A stretch of DNA of 64,000 nt from Pleurodeles waltl (taxonomy: Eukaryota; Chordata; Amphibia; Caudata; Salamandridae), in NCBI RefSeq assembly GCF_031143425.1, contig NC_090444.1, positions 1,313,361,324 through 1,313,425,323 on the forward strand. Direction: 5' to 3'. Numbering within the stretch: the stretch's first letter is position 1; each line of letters begins with the position of its first letter. Below the pieces are notes generated by a model. It was not told where the DNA came from. It saw nothing but the letters and a program-made list of their open reading frames with translations, and searched no databases. Position numbers and translations under genes: made by a program. Positions 1-11,336 of the stretch are shown in pieces.

Positions 1-95
1 ATGATCTGTCCTGGAAGGCTTAGGCTCCATTTAAAGGGACATAGCATAATTTTCACATGCCCTAATTTTTCTACATAAAATTGACCACTCTCGGT

Positions 96-215
96 CTCGC
101 CCATCTCACTGCCCCAGATGCTTCGAACATCCTGCTGATTTCTTACACCTGGCCAGGACATGCCCCACGGTTCACAGATTCTGCATAAAGGTGGCACAAA
201 GTCTAACGGACATAA
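96..215. repeat. Direct repeat copy 1 of an unnamed dispersed repeat
   Basis: This stretch is similar by eye to 1805-1950. Shared blocks include ACTGCCCCAGA, CATCCTGCTGATTTCTT, CACAGATTCTG and GTGGCACAAAGTC, with substitutions between them. The two copies are in the same orientation about 1.7 kb apart and bracket the L1-clade RT pieces. I do not recognise the family. Confidence 0.6.
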
Positions 216-317
216 CATGCACAAACATAATTTGGATTGATACATGGATCCACCTGGAGAGCCATACATCTTTGTTTTTTTGGATACTAAAAATAATTAA
301 TCTCTCTTTAATGGCCT

Positions 318-500
318 TTTTTGTAGCCAGGATGGGCCTGGGTACATACTCTTTACAGCTTGTCAAATTGGTATCAATGGATATGTACCTCCCCTCATTG
401 AGATTTGAAGGGGCTTTTTTTGCGATAGCTATGGAACCATTTGCTCCCGTGCTCAACAGTTTCTGCTGCCATTTTATGCTGACGACATTCACCTGTTTTT
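318..500 (+). pseudogene. L1-clade LINE ORF2 fragment, reverse transcriptase palm
   Basis: A decayed piece of a non-LTR reverse transcriptase. One frame reads FEGAFFAIAMEPFAP, the block that precedes the catalytic loop in L1-clade enzymes (usually LFAIAMEPLA). A shifted frame then reads YADDIHLF, the catalytic YADD loop, at about 474-497. At least one frameshift separates the two. The continuation of the same domain is found at about 1146-1560, so the element was split by 500-600 bp of other DNA. Confidence 0.7.
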
Positions 501-539
501 CAGAACACATAAAATGCAATGGTAGGTTCAGGTATCCAT

Positions 540-1145
540 ATTTAGGGGCATATTTATCATTGAATTTGTGGCCCTTGCACAATGTAAGGGGACACAAGGA
601 CGATGCAACTACTAAGTCAGATTTATCAAGCCAAGCAAGGTCACCTTCGTGACCCTGCACAGCTTGATAAATCTAGAGTAATGCAAAGCAGCACAAATCG
701 CTGCGTTGCGCAACCCTGCCCCAGTGAGACGTTCCATGGGAGGAGCAAGGGCCTTCCCACGGGAGATGCAACGAGGAGAAATATCTTTATTTGTCCTTGT
801 TATTTTCTCTTTCTAAGTGTGCTGCAGAATAAAGAGGAAAAAGCCTCTGAGGATTGCTTTTGTGGCGGGAGGTGACCCTTATGCACAAAAACAATCCTGC
901 CTCCAACACATGCGCCCTTGCACCACAGCACAAGGGTGCCTCCATTGGAGCTAGACAGCCGTAAAGGCGACAGCGCAAGGAAAGGTCAGGAATTCGCTGT
1001 AAAATGTTAAATACAGTAAATTCCTCCCCTTTCCCTTTCGTGCAGCCCAGCAAGGTGGCTTGCTGCACTGTGCTGTGTGAAAGTTGGATAACTCTGCCCC
1101 TAACTTCCTGCTCCTAACAGAGATGTGTCCACTCACCAATAACAC
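540..1145. other. Unassigned insertion inside the L1 fragment, with a hairpin
   Basis: This stretch separates two parts of one RT domain that would normally lie about 250 bases apart, so most of it is probably inserted. It contains a hairpin at 618-676 with arms AGATTTATCAAGC and GCTTGATAAATCT. An AATAAA-like sequence lies near 829. The short open frames on both strands have no recognisable protein character. It could be a MITE or SINE; I cannot name a family. Confidence 0.4.
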
Positions 1146-1560
1146 TACCGAGGCAGTGCTGGATTATCCACAGGCTTGAAGGGAAAACCTGGTTAAATAT
1201 CTGGGTATTCTTGACAATAGAGACCAGGAAACAGCTCTTAGGAACAACTACGGATTTAAGGTTGGCAAACTAGCCATGCAAATGAAGAGATGGATCCAGT
1301 TACTCCTTTCTGTGCCTGGCAGAGTTGCGCTCAGCAAAAATTAGTGCTGTCTAAGCGTTTATGTTGGCTCACAAATATACCATACCCTTAGTTAACAATA
1401 TATTTGTTAGGCTCGAAGCACTGGGTACAGAAACCCGCAGATTAGATGGGTTAGGCTAATCTAGTAGCAGGTGGCTTTGCTAAACTTGATTTCGAATGAT
1501 ACTTCTTGGCCGCACAGGAGCGCTTTGGTATACAGTTGGGTTGGCCTCACACTTGCCCAT
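1146..1560 (+). pseudogene. L1-clade LINE ORF2 fragment, RT thumb and connection
   Basis: This continues the RT of the fragment at 318-500. It reads VKYLGILDNRD, then MKRWIQLLLSVPGRVALSK, the typical L1-clade block after the palm (W..L.LS..GR..L.K). Near 1396 it reads NNIFVRLEALGTE, followed by degraded FAKLDFE and GRTGALWYT motifs. Several stops and frame changes are present. The same region of a related element is present at 59500-59850. 5' and 3' parts of the element are not recognisable here. Confidence 0.7.
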
Positions 1561-1804
1561 AGAGAGGGATCAAATTGAGGGTGGGCGCTACATACCCTGT
1601 AAGTGTCTAAAACGCCCAGACCTGGCAAATTCAGTGAAACGGTTAAGTGTATGCATTGGACGCTCAGGACGGTTGCTAATAGGGCTGGGAAAATAAAGGT
1701 ACATTCTCCAGAAAAGATGATGGAAGAGGACCCTGGTTTGCCTCCATCAATTATAAGCACAAGTTTATTTATTTTCATTTTGTTTAAAGACTGTACTACT
1801 TCCT

Positions 1805-1950
1805 TGTGTTTCTACCATCTTACTGCCCCAGAGGTTTCTTCGCACATCCTGCTGATTTCTTGCGCCTGTCCTGGCCATGTACCACTATTCACAGATTCTG
1901 GGTAAATGTGGCACAAAGTCCAAGGGACAAAACCTGTACATTATACGCCA
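1805..1950. repeat. Direct repeat copy 2 of an unnamed dispersed repeat
   Basis: Partner of 96-215, same orientation. It could be a terminal or subterminal repeat of the element that contained the L1 pieces, or two independent insertions of one family. Confidence 0.55.
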
Positions 1951-3576
1951 CCGACTGTGACACTATGATATTTTGCGGCTGTGCCTATATCTGTCAGCAG
2001 GCTGACTGCTTTGCTACTGGTCCTGGCCAAACACAGGATAGCAAAATCATGGACCAGAGTTACTGGGCCTAAAATATAATACTGGCCTAACGACGCTACT
2101 CTGTGCAATGACCTCTGTGAGACGCTTGTAGAACTGCAACTCAAAACAGTCAGACCGAAAGACATCTGGGGGCATTTACGGAATACGTATTGCGCATTAA
2201 GGCGTAGCTGATGCTGCGGCATGAAGGAACACGTGTGTGATCCATCAGGACTCTTGCGTACCTCATCTAAGTACCTCATCGAAGCACATGTGGATAGGGA
2301 CCGTACCCCAACTGTTCTAACACTATTGCGGCTCATTGGGTTGTGTCTCTTATGCATGGAATCCAGTTGAGCTCACAGCTGGAGAGTAATGCGATTGTGC
2401 ATGTAATTCCCACGCATGTTCTCCTCTCGGCTCGCATTTCTCTCTTTATAAACCGTCGCCTTTGCTGAGATCTCACGACAAAGTTCCTAGGTCCCGACTC
2501 ATCGCTTGTCAGCAGCCGAGCTATTTTTGTCGCCGCTGCAAAGGGCCCACTTCCGGTGAACCTGACACAGACCTCTGACCTGCGTAAATTTAGAAAATCT
2601 TCAAGAATGTTGCAAACTACTCATGTATTTTAAATCTTTACACACTGGCACTGTTTTGTTGCTTGTTTGTCCAGGGCAATGTTTCCCCGCGCGTGCATGC
2701 GGCACTTCAAAAATCGATGATCAAATTAGCAGATTGATACTGTACATGTGAAAAGGCGCAGCAGTACAGTCAAATATACACTATCGTGCTGAGTGTCTTT
2801 GTAGAGCGTCATTTTCACTGCTCTCTCGGAGTCCCTGCATAGGCGTCTCTTAGGAAAGAGGTCTAAAACAGATAAAACGTCATTTAATATATATGTTTAG
2901 GGTTTTAAGATTCCGGGGCGTCTATCATCACTGATGTGTTCATCAAAAGTTTCCTTTGCAAGATAAAGAGATATTAGAAATACTATTTCTCTCACACAAC
3001 TTTCCTACGATGGCTGTAAACTTTGCTGATGTACTAATTTAAATCTCACCCTACTGTCAATGTATTATTCCTTATCATGGATGTTCGAATTATACATTTA
3101 CAAGATTCACTTTGTGGAGCCATATCACGGGTTCTCTTTAATCATCTGGCCATATTGGCTGTGTAATGCTCCTCATTAGTGACGTTCTAATTGTCCATTC
3201 ACAAACTTCACAGGCAACATACAGTGATGTTTTCCAAGTGTGTAAAACCTAATAAGGACGCCGATATTGCTGACTCCTAATTTCCTTTGCCCTGAAAAGC
3301 AGCACTGAGCTGAGAAACACACAATTACTGTACTGAATGAAATGTTACCAGTTCAAGAACTCTTACAACATAGCATGGAATGTAGTATTAAGGGCTCATG
3401 GGAGGTACTCTAAAATAATTGCTTGGTAGGCAATGTAAAGTTAACTGCCTGGCATCCTTTCCTTTCCTTTCCCACTCGTGCAAAGCGAGATATTCCATCA
3501 GAGACATAATTATCCAGTAGTCTCTACCACAAGAAAAAGGTAGTCATTTAGGCAGAACTACTGGACTTCGTATCAA
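1951..3576. other. Unassigned AT-rich sequence left of the provirus
   Basis: No open frame with recognisable protein character was seen. A GC-richer patch at about 2380-2590 includes a TATA-like CTTTATAAACC near 2444 and could be an old promoter or LTR remnant, but I found no second copy in the window. The rest holds scattered short open frames only. Confidence 0.4.
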
Positions 3577-5097
3577 TGTTAAAGGTGAATTCTTTACTAA
3601 TGATTTTCCTTTGTTATGTGTTAAGAATCTGCATAAGAAAAGCTGACATAGAAAATAATGTGCGATTTGGAAAATGTGCCCACTTGAGTGACCACCATCA
3701 ATACGTAAGGCTTTTAATAAATACATATTATTATTAGTTGAGGTACACGCATAAAGAAAATTGTAGTAGTATGTCATAATAACGATTATATCCTAGGTAT
3801 TTGCTTATTTTACTATAGGCCTTAAGTTAGCGAGGTTCAGGCCTAGTCTGCACAGCCTCATATTAAGCTGCATTGACTAATAAAATAGTGGGAAATGCAT
3901 GACCAGGGATTTGATGCTTTCATTGTTCACACTGTGCTGACCAAACAATTTGCAGATGTGTTTTCCCATGAGAACTGCCTGCTGGAATGTCTTGTACTAG
4001 AAATTGCAACTTTGTAAAGTTTGATGCATGAGACAGCAATGTTCCCAGGAACCAACAATGGATGCACTGACTGGAGTACAGATTGCAACAAGAAGGTTAC
4101 CTGACGAGTCTGATGATGGGAACAGGAGAAGAGCAACCAGTCATCGACATGTGAAAGACAGTTTTGTTATATCTTAGATTTGGGTTTTTATTTCTATTGG
4201 ACTAATTGTAAACATGAAACACAAAGAGAGAGTTACGGGAGTGATACTATCCCACACATACTCCCAAGAAAAATCTACATATCCATCAACCACTGAAGGT
4301 GTGGGGTAGTTGATGTTGAGGGTGGAATTAGATCAGTGTACCCTCAATTATTAGTACCGGCTAGGTAGGTATTTGTGCTAGGGGGAAAGAAATGTGTAAA
4401 GAGTGTCTCTAAATGGGTGGCTGTGTTAAACAAGGGGGTGGAGTTCCTTTACGGACTAGGTGGTCTCACACACATAATAGTGTCCTGCTTCATCATTTGA
4501 CCACCTAGCCCCACCCAGGTAAGATAAAACTACCTGGGCGGACTCAACCTCTTTGTTAAAAGAACAAGGGGGAGTGCTGAAATTAATCTTACTGGATAAA
4601 TAACAGGGATCCAGATAGGGTTAGAATAAAATTACCATACATGTCACCTACTTCAACTGATTAAATTTAATAGAGGTTAAAACGGGGGGGAAGACTCAAT
4701 AGAGATTAATGTCTCTTAGAGTCTAAAAAATAATCTTGACCAACATGTTTCTGCCCTCTCAATGTGCTGGAAGGTCAGGGGCATTTGTCAGGGTCTAGGA
4801 TCCCAGAGCACTGCTGCTAATGGGTGTGCTCGCTGAGTGAAATAAAGGAGGTCTAAAGGCCTACCTGAACAGGTGGTTCGTTTTATGGTAGGAGGATAGA
4901 TAAACTACAAGTTACAATCAAGTAAAACAGGGTGACACACCACTGCACACAACGCAGCAAACATGGTGGTAACACACACGGTTAAAGATGAAGACACTCA
5001 AAACACATGCAGTGGTGACTTACCCAAGAAATAGGGGTGATTGGCCTCTGGTCTGGGTAATGCCGGGGTGGGGTTTTCCCTTGTAGTCACACTCTTG

Positions 5098-5275
5098 AGG
5101 GGAAAAAAAAGAGAGAGAGGGGGGGAAAAAAGAGAAGGGGAGGAGAATCAGATAAAGATAAGAGAGGAAAGAGGAGGAAAAAGGAAAAGAAGAAGAAAAG
5201 GAAAAGAGGGAAGCGGGAAAGGGGGAGAGGGAGGAAGATTAGGAAAAGAGGAGAAGGAAGAAAAAGGAACAAGGG
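5098..5275. repeat. Purine-rich (A/G) low-complexity tract
   Basis: A nearly pure A/G run on the plus strand. It creates long artificial open frames rich in Arg, Lys, Glu and Gly on one strand and Phe, Leu, Ser on the other. No gene is supported. Confidence 0.9.
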
Positions 5276-5709
5276 GGCTGGGACAAGCCCAGCAGTATTG
5301 AAATAATGCTGGTGTTCAGTGGGGTTGCCACAGAACCGAGGTCACAGGGAGGTCTACCTCCTGCCAAAAGACAGTTAAAATCCAAAATGCAGGCAGTGCT
5401 TGAATAGAGACTTACCACTCCAAAGGGAATAACCAGTGAGAGTACCTACATGCCGGTGCCCGACCGCTCTGATATCGAGCTGAAAGTGGGCCCAGTATTT
5501 TAGGTAGCTGTTGGAGTGGAAAACAGGATGCATGCTGGGCCGGCGGTGTCCGGCGTACAAAAAACGTTTGCGGCGCTCCCGGAAGTTCGTAAGGACTGGG
5601 TATGTCCCTGTATCCATGGAAAGGGAGAGCCACGCTCAAAGGATGCGCCGTGTTTGAAGGCGCGTATGTGGTACGACCCGGAGGTGGCGGTGTAATTGAG
5701 GTGGGGTCG

Positions 5710-6018
5710 CTCCAGCCGTGTCCCGTGGCTGGGACGCGGCGAAGCGCATAGGAATGACGCGCCGCGCAAAGGCTCCCCGGGACTCTGGGAGTGAAGTCCC
5801 GTGGGTCGCTTCAGCCGTGTCCCGTGACTGGGACACGGTGAAGCGCATAGAAATGACGCGCCGCGGGGTGCGTGGCGCGTCACAAGCCTCCCCGGGACTC
5901 TGGGAGTTGAAGTCCCGTGGGAGCAGAGCTCAGCTCGGGAGGAGCTGGCATTGATGACGCGCCGCGGGGTTGCGGGGCGTCAAGGAGCTCCCTGGGACGT
6001 CGGGGGTTGTAGTCCCTA
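5710..6018. repeat. GC-rich tandem repeat, two full units and a partial third
   Basis: Units of about 100 bp share GTCCCGTGRCTGGGACRCGG, AAGCGCATA, ATGACGCGCCGCG, CTCCCCGGGACTCTGGGAGT and GAAGTCCCGTGGG. Units start near 5719 and 5818; a third, shorter unit at about 5955-6018 keeps only the ATGACGCGCCGCG and CTCCCTGGGACG parts. Many CpG sites remain. The array lies in the non-coding part of the Penelope-like insertion. Confidence 0.75.
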
Positions 6019-6027
6019 TGGAGCTGG

Positions 6028-6370
6028 ATGAAAAAGAGACCAAAAGGAGAGAAAACAGCGGGGGGAAGTGGAGTGAGGGGAAAAGACCAAGACAGGAGGT
6101 TGGAGGGAAATGGAAGGGAGGGAAAAAAGGGTGGGAATAAAAAGAGGGGGGGAGGGGAGGAGGGAAGCAGGGAAGCAAGAGAGAAATGGGGTGGTGGGTG
6201 GTGTGGGGCTGGCGGTGAGTAAGTTGAGGAAGAAGGAAGTGGGAAGGGGAAAAAAGGAGGGGGAGGGAGGAAAAATGGGGGGCTCCAGTAGAGTATGGAA
6301 CGGGAGAAAAAAGCAAGGGAAGTATAGGGAAAAAAAGACAATAGAAAGGTGTCTTCTGGAACTAAAGTAA
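6028..6370. repeat. Purine-rich (A/G) low-complexity tract
   Basis: A second A/G-rich run inside the Penelope-like insertion. It gives overlapping open frames on both strands with biased composition. No protein domain is visible. Confidence 0.85.
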
Positions 6371-6538
6371 AGTAACACAGAGGATGTCTGCTCGAAAAGG
6401 GCATACACAAAAGGGGACTAGTTGTGAAAGAGATTATATTCACACAAAAAATTATACAAAAAAATATATTAAGAAAGTTTTTTTTATATATAGCGGTGTA
6501 TGAGTCTTGAGTGGTAGAACAATGATATGATATGGCCA

Positions 6539-6726
6539 TTAGCCCAGGGCGGACCACTGAATATTGTCATTAAGTCCAGATGTGTCGGTATGCAGTCTCC
6601 ATACCCATCTTTGCTCGTAAAGTAGTAACTTTTGTTTAAAATTTGTTACTGTAGGTTTGAGTTGATCTAGTACCAGCCATTCCATATGGTTGGGATGGTG
6701 GTTGTTGGTGACGTAGTGCTCTGTCA
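6539..6726 (-). pseudogene. Penelope-like element protein, C-terminal tail
   Basis: Read on the minus strand, 62 codons end in a TAA at 6541-6539. The reading contains EHYVTNNHHPNHMEWLVLD, then LLLYEQRWVWRLHTD and TSGLNDNIQWSALG. A final His-rich stretch, a short hydrophobic helix and the closing pattern E..W...L.T....GLN are what I know from the end of the GIY-YIG endonuclease region of Penelope-like proteins. The catalytic GIY-YIG core and the RT are absent, as expected of a 5'-truncated copy. No stop interrupts the piece. Confidence 0.7.
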
Positions 6727-7741
6727 GTTAACATACCATTTTCTGACCAATGATGGGGTGGTAAGTTCTTTAGGAAATTCTAACTTAGCTTGACGGCAAA
6801 GACGAGAGAAGTTCTTCTTCCTATTTTGACTTTCCCCGTATTGGTTCTGTTTGAGGAGCTGAATAAGTTCCTAAGAACTTTATTTCTAACTTTGACTGTA
6901 TTGTCTAAGTTTCTAATGCAGAATGCTGATCCCTTAGATATTGTCCATTATATGGTTCAGATAGTTTAGAGTCCCTGTGTCCGAACCATTCCCTTTCACT
7001 GCCCGTTGCTGAAGCTGACCAAACAGATGTCCAACTAATGAAGAGAGATCGCAGCTTGCTGATCCATATTGTGGAGCAGTATAACAAAATGCTATTGTCC
7101 TTGTTGTAGGTTTTGTTCTTTGTTTCTAGGTACCAACCGCGATTTTGATAGAGCCGTGGTTTAGATGTTTTTCCAAATTATCTTTTGACTAAAATTTGTT
7201 TAGCATGAAGTCCAAACATGCTATTCTAATCTGAAGGTTAGTTAGGGAGCCATGGAAATGTTATCAAATTGCAATTAACCAAGAATTGATCTTGTTCACT
7301 TGTTGAATCTAGATGTATGTCATTTCTATTGCGCAGTTATTCTTGCTATTAGTGTGTTATGTGACTCTTGAATGCTTAATTGTTAATGCTGTAGATAAAC
7401 TGAGATTCTTTAGAAGATTCCGTCAGCTGGTCTTATTCATGTATGTTTATCATTTGGTTTTGAGATTAATTTGCGAGACATCAACATTGTTAATATAGGG
7501 AAATAAACTTTCTAATTTTACTTAAAGATGTGGTTATTCGTGGCCAAATAGGTCATGATGTGTGAAGATTATTGTCTCCAGATGAAAGGTTTGTTTATTG
7601 ATTATGTTAAAAGGATTGAAATTTAAAAGTGAAGCTCTTAGTGGAATCACTCCAAGCATAGTCAAAAGGTCAGTCAAACCTCTAATGCGTCTCCTTATAA
7701 ATTAAACGATAAAAGGCCAAATAAGGTCAGATGCGCTCACA

Positions 7742-8943
7742 GTTCTTGGTAGCAGAGTTGGATGGTTAGTCTCCTTGTGAGGCCACTAGAGATGGTTGGT
7801 TAATCTCCTTTGGGGCCCACTTGTGTTGGATGGGTAGTCTCTTTAGGAGATTACTATAATTCACAGATTTGGTAGAAAAGTTGGATAACGTGTCTCCTTA
7901 AGAGACCACTATGATTCCCAAGATATAAAGGCTACAATCTGTAGATTTGGTAGTACAAGTGAAAGATTATTTCTCCCTAAGAACTTGCCATGACTTTCCC
8001 AGAACCTTGGAGTTTGCCAATGCTTGTTTGAGGATGTTTTCAGCATTTCTAGTGACAGTGTGAATCAAATAGGTTTTGTACGTGCACAGCTTGAGCAAAT
8101 CACAGGTGAATTGTGATGTTTGAGAGTGTTTCGGGAGTTTGTGTACTCCAGATTAAGTTGTTTAGGGAGTTTCCTTACTCCAAAGAGTGAGAGTAGGGAA
8201 GTCGTCGAACTTCACATGTTTGTGGCGCTTTGTGCTCAATAATTGTCCATGTGGTTGTTGGTATATGGACCCTGGGTGGTCTAAGACTCTGGAGTATTGA
8301 ATATGTGTATGAGACACTTAGTTTATGTTGTAATTTGTCTGTTTAACAGGTCAATTAGGTGTGGTTGACAAACTCAAGAGTGCGTGTTAAAGGAGTGATA
8401 GTTTTTCAGTGGAGATTTGGTGAGCCCTATGTGTACCAGGAGGATCCAATGATCAGTTGAGAGCAAAAGTTGATGGTCCAATTTTGCTTGCGAGTCAGGG
8501 AAACTGAGATAGAAGGAGATTCTGTCAGAGCGAAATGCTGCAGTGAAAAATCAGTAAGGTTTCTGAAGCGACTGTGTTCCCTACTTGTGGTAAACAGACA
8601 AGTTGGGTGTTGATTTTATTTAGTGCTCGCAATATTTGCATTTAGTTTTGCGTGGATCTGAGTTTAGGAAGGAAAGCAAAAAGGCTTTGTCAGCCGCTGT
8701 ACGTGTGAGTGTGATGTCATTGGAGCCACGCTGGGATAGGTTGGTTAGTGTGGAACAGCTGCAAACTGATTGTTGGATAACCTTGAAGCGAAATTGATTG
8801 AGAAGGTAGGCGAAAAGTATTTTGGGATTGAAATTCACTTCCTGATTTGATTGAAAGTGACATAAATTACAGAGCTGACATTTCTCAAAGCTTTAAAGAA
8901 TGCCCTAAGGGGAGATACGTTTATTCCAACCAGAATAGGAGAA
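7742..8943 (+). other. Retroviral leader with candidate primer-binding site and short repeats
   Basis: About 1.2 kb of non-coding DNA between the 5' LTR and gag. A TGG at 7747 begins a possible primer-binding site (TGGTAGCAGAGTTGGATG); I cannot assign the tRNA with confidence. At 7755-7915 a motif of about 45-60 bp occurs three times (GTTGGATGGTTAGTCTCCTT, GTTGGATGGGTAGTCTCTTT, GTTGGATAACGTGTCTCCTT), each followed by GAGRCCACTA or similar. These could fold as leader stem-loops. Confidence 0.6.
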
Positions 8944-9447
8944 ATGACACCGCCAGAAGGTACACCCGCCTATATTATGTTTGATGAACAAGGTGCTGCG
9001 CCATGTCTTTGGCTGAAACAATGGTGCAAAGAAACAGAGAGAGATGGGAGCTTAGCATTCCCTGCCCATGGAACATTTAATTTGAGGATTTTAGAGAATT
9101 TGAGGAGAGTACTGTATGATTTTACACAACCTCTGAGACCTGCAGAGTTTGAAGCATTAGCTATTTGGGAACTAGTGGCTAGACAACAACAGCAACTGAA
9201 ATTTGAAAAAAGAATGAGAGAGGCTGAGAAAACTTTAGCAGAGGTTAGATTGGATAGGGAGCAGACATTCTGGAGAACTGAGACTTTACAGGGAATTAAG
9301 TTGTTTCCGGCAATTACACAAGAGAACGGGAACAAGGCTAAAAAGAGTAATAAGAAAAGGGATTCCTACCCTTCGGATGACAGAGAGCTAAAATCCACAG
9401 AGTCTATGAAGTCTTTGACTTGCAATGAAGAGTCAGATGATGATTAG
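8944..9447 (+). pseudogene. gag: gag, N-terminal (matrix-like) part
   Basis: The first substantial open frame after the leader, 167 codons from ATG at 8944. No known motif is certain. It has a Trp/Cys-containing N-terminal region followed by a charged helical stretch (about residues 80-110, including RQQQQLKFEKRMREAEKTL). Its position at the start of the internal region and the capsid and zinc knuckle downstream make it the matrix end of Gag. It ends in a TAG at 9445; the next Gag piece is in another frame. Confidence 0.65.
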
Positions 9448-10583
9448 TTTATTTTGCAGTTATGGAGAAATTGTCCCCTACCATATGCAGCACATGAGAG
9501 AGGTTCAGGTACTACAGTAGACCCTACAGCTCCGATACCAATTGAATCTACACAGAGCCACATACAGGTTAGTCATAATGTTCCAGCTACTTCTGCGATT
9601 CGGAGGCCTATGCCGCAGATTTATATACTCAAAATGTATCCAGATGTACCTAGATACTGCATCAAACTTAGTAGTGCCGACATGACAAGCTGCCCACACG
9701 AGACAAGTCTATCAGAAGCCGACGTTGATCCAGATGGATTTGATGTCCCCGATAAAGCCACAGATGATCCAGAGGTACACCCCCATATTAGGATCACAGA
9801 CAGAGATGTCCGTCGTTACAAGTTAGAATACAGGAATAATGTACCCTAGAGACTAAAATGTCCGACTAAGTACAGATACAGTGTCAGTACCATTTACTAT
9901 AGGTCCAGTCATACCATTATTTGCCCGGCAAATAATAAGAGCAGTGAACAGAAAATCCTGAATCCAAGCATAGAGAGGGAGAGATTCACTGAGAACGCAT
10001 GAATGATGACTCCCATGAGACCAACATTTGATGGAACAGGTCCGTTAATTGACCTGAGCTACCCAAGAACCCCACTGAATGATTTGAGAAGTCAGGAAAT
10101 AGGTCCTAACCCAGTTGCAAAGACACCAGAGACCCCAAGTTTAACATTACAGCAAGTGCCCGGTGTGACTAATAACAACATTTCATTACAAGGTTTGACA
10201 GCTAAGCAGTTAATTGAATGGTTGGAGAAGCTGAGTAGTGTCCAAGAAGATTCCAGCAGAGTAAGTGTACTGAATTTAACCAGGCTTAGACTAGAGGCAG
10301 AAAACCTAATTGAGGGAACGATGGGGTTGGACAGAATTGACTCATTCTGAGAAGACGAGTTAGGTTATTTGTGTAAACTTATTACCAACAAAGCAGGAAT
10401 AGTACATCAGAAATTATCAGATCTGGCAGAAAAATATGACATAGAAATGGAGAAAACCAAACATTTAAAGAGGAGTTACAGATTAGAGTTTGACTCAAAG
10501 GACTTTGAGAACATTAGAGTACCGGGAATGAGTACAGAGCATTCAAACATGGGGGAGCATTAGATAAGTGGGAAGGCAGATGA
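9448..10583 (+). pseudogene. gag: gag, middle (proline-rich) part
   Basis: Three open pieces in different frames (9454-9849, 10003-10350, 10369-10563) separated by stops and frameshifts. They are rich in Pro, Asp and Ser, with a helical segment near the end (LIEWLEKL, then LTRLRLEAENLIEG). This suits the variable region between matrix and capsid. No domain is assigned. Confidence 0.55.
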
Positions 10584-11336
10584 GTGAAGAAAAGAGACAA
10601 GAAGAAAACAGATTCTGAGAATCTTACTGCAAATGTGCAGCAAGTTGAGGATCCAGTGAAAATCTTACCATTGAGAGAGATTTCTGGAGGGAATTTTGTC
10701 CCTGTCTCTTGGAGCAGAAGTGACATTTTGTCATTTATAAATGATTATCCCAGGTTGGGAGAAAAGCCAGTGGAATGGTATCAGCAAATAGATAGGTTTG
10801 TGAAGCTTGCAAGATGCCTGTAAGAGGATTTGAACACCCTGTTAGAAAAAGTAGTTCCAGCAGATTTATGGGTCGAGTGCAGGAGAAGTGTAGATTGGTC
10901 GACAAGAGAACCTCAGAGAGATCCAGCAACAGGTGCACTTTCTCCTGACATGATGGCATATTACTATAAGGTGATTGTATTTTCGAAAAGGAGAATTTCG
11001 TCTAAGAATATCGACTGGCAGAGATTAGACAGGACAGCTCAGGAAGGGAAAGAGTCGATAGATGTATACTATGATTGATTGTTGCAGGCATTTAAACATT
11101 ACAGTGGGGCAGAAACCATTAAGCCAGTAGACATGATTAATTTTGTGTTCAGATTTGTTGAAGGATCGAGACCTGAAATTAGCCAGATGATTAAGAGTCA
11201 TTTGATTTGTTGACAAGTAAAGCAGACTTATGAAGTATTGCAGTATGCAAAGTACTGTAGTGATGAGATTGAGTTGAAGCAGAGAAAGTTGAAAGAAAAG
11301 GCAATGGGGATGTAGATTAAAGAGGCACAAACAGGA
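10584..11336 (+). pseudogene. gag: gag, capsid-like part
   Basis: Reading across internal stops near 10821 and 11076, the region resembles a gammaretrovirus-type capsid. It has PVSWSRSDILSFINDYP near 10699, the N-terminal domain start, and later QEGKESIDVYYD followed by LLQAFKHYSG, similar to the C-terminal domain helix carrying the major homology-type region. A Lys-rich stretch (ELKQRKLKEKA) closes it. At least three stops break the frame. Confidence 0.75.

Larger units (their letters stand above)
4216..6726 (-). mobile_element. Penelope-like element, 5'-truncated, inserted in the 5' LTR
   Basis: The LTR sequence breaks here and resumes after 6726. Flanks GTAAACAT (4208-4215) and GTTAACAT (6727-6734) look like an 8-base target duplication with one mismatch; the uninterrupted 3' LTR has one copy near 30781. 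On the minus strand the insert begins with the last 62 codons of a Penelope-like protein and then has about 2.3 kb of non-coding DNA with purine tracts and a GC-rich repeat array. Only the protein tail identifies it, so part of the non-coding stretch could be another repeat. Confidence 0.65.
3577..7741 (+). repeat. 5' LTR of the provirus (interrupted)
   Basis: It matches the 3' LTR at 30145-31795. It starts at TGTTAAAGG and ends at GCTCACA. The LTR is about 1.65 kb once the insertion at 4216-6726 is removed. In the stretches aligned by eye roughly nine in ten bases agree, so the insertion is old. An AATAAA signal lies at 7502-7507, at the same relative place as 31556-31561 in the other LTR. 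Confidence 0.88.

Noticed and set aside
3571..3577. Target-site duplication of the provirus
   Set aside because: Bases before 3577 and after 31795 do not match; either mutation has erased it or one LTR border is a few bases off.
5880..6557. A 225-codon minus-strand open frame rich in Pro, Ser and Phe
   Set aside because: It lies opposite a purine-rich tract; composition explains it and it overlaps the end of the Penelope-like frame in another phase.
7747..7764. Assignment of the primer-binding site to a tRNA
   Set aside because: It looks partly like a leucine tRNA complement, but mismatches are too many to claim it.
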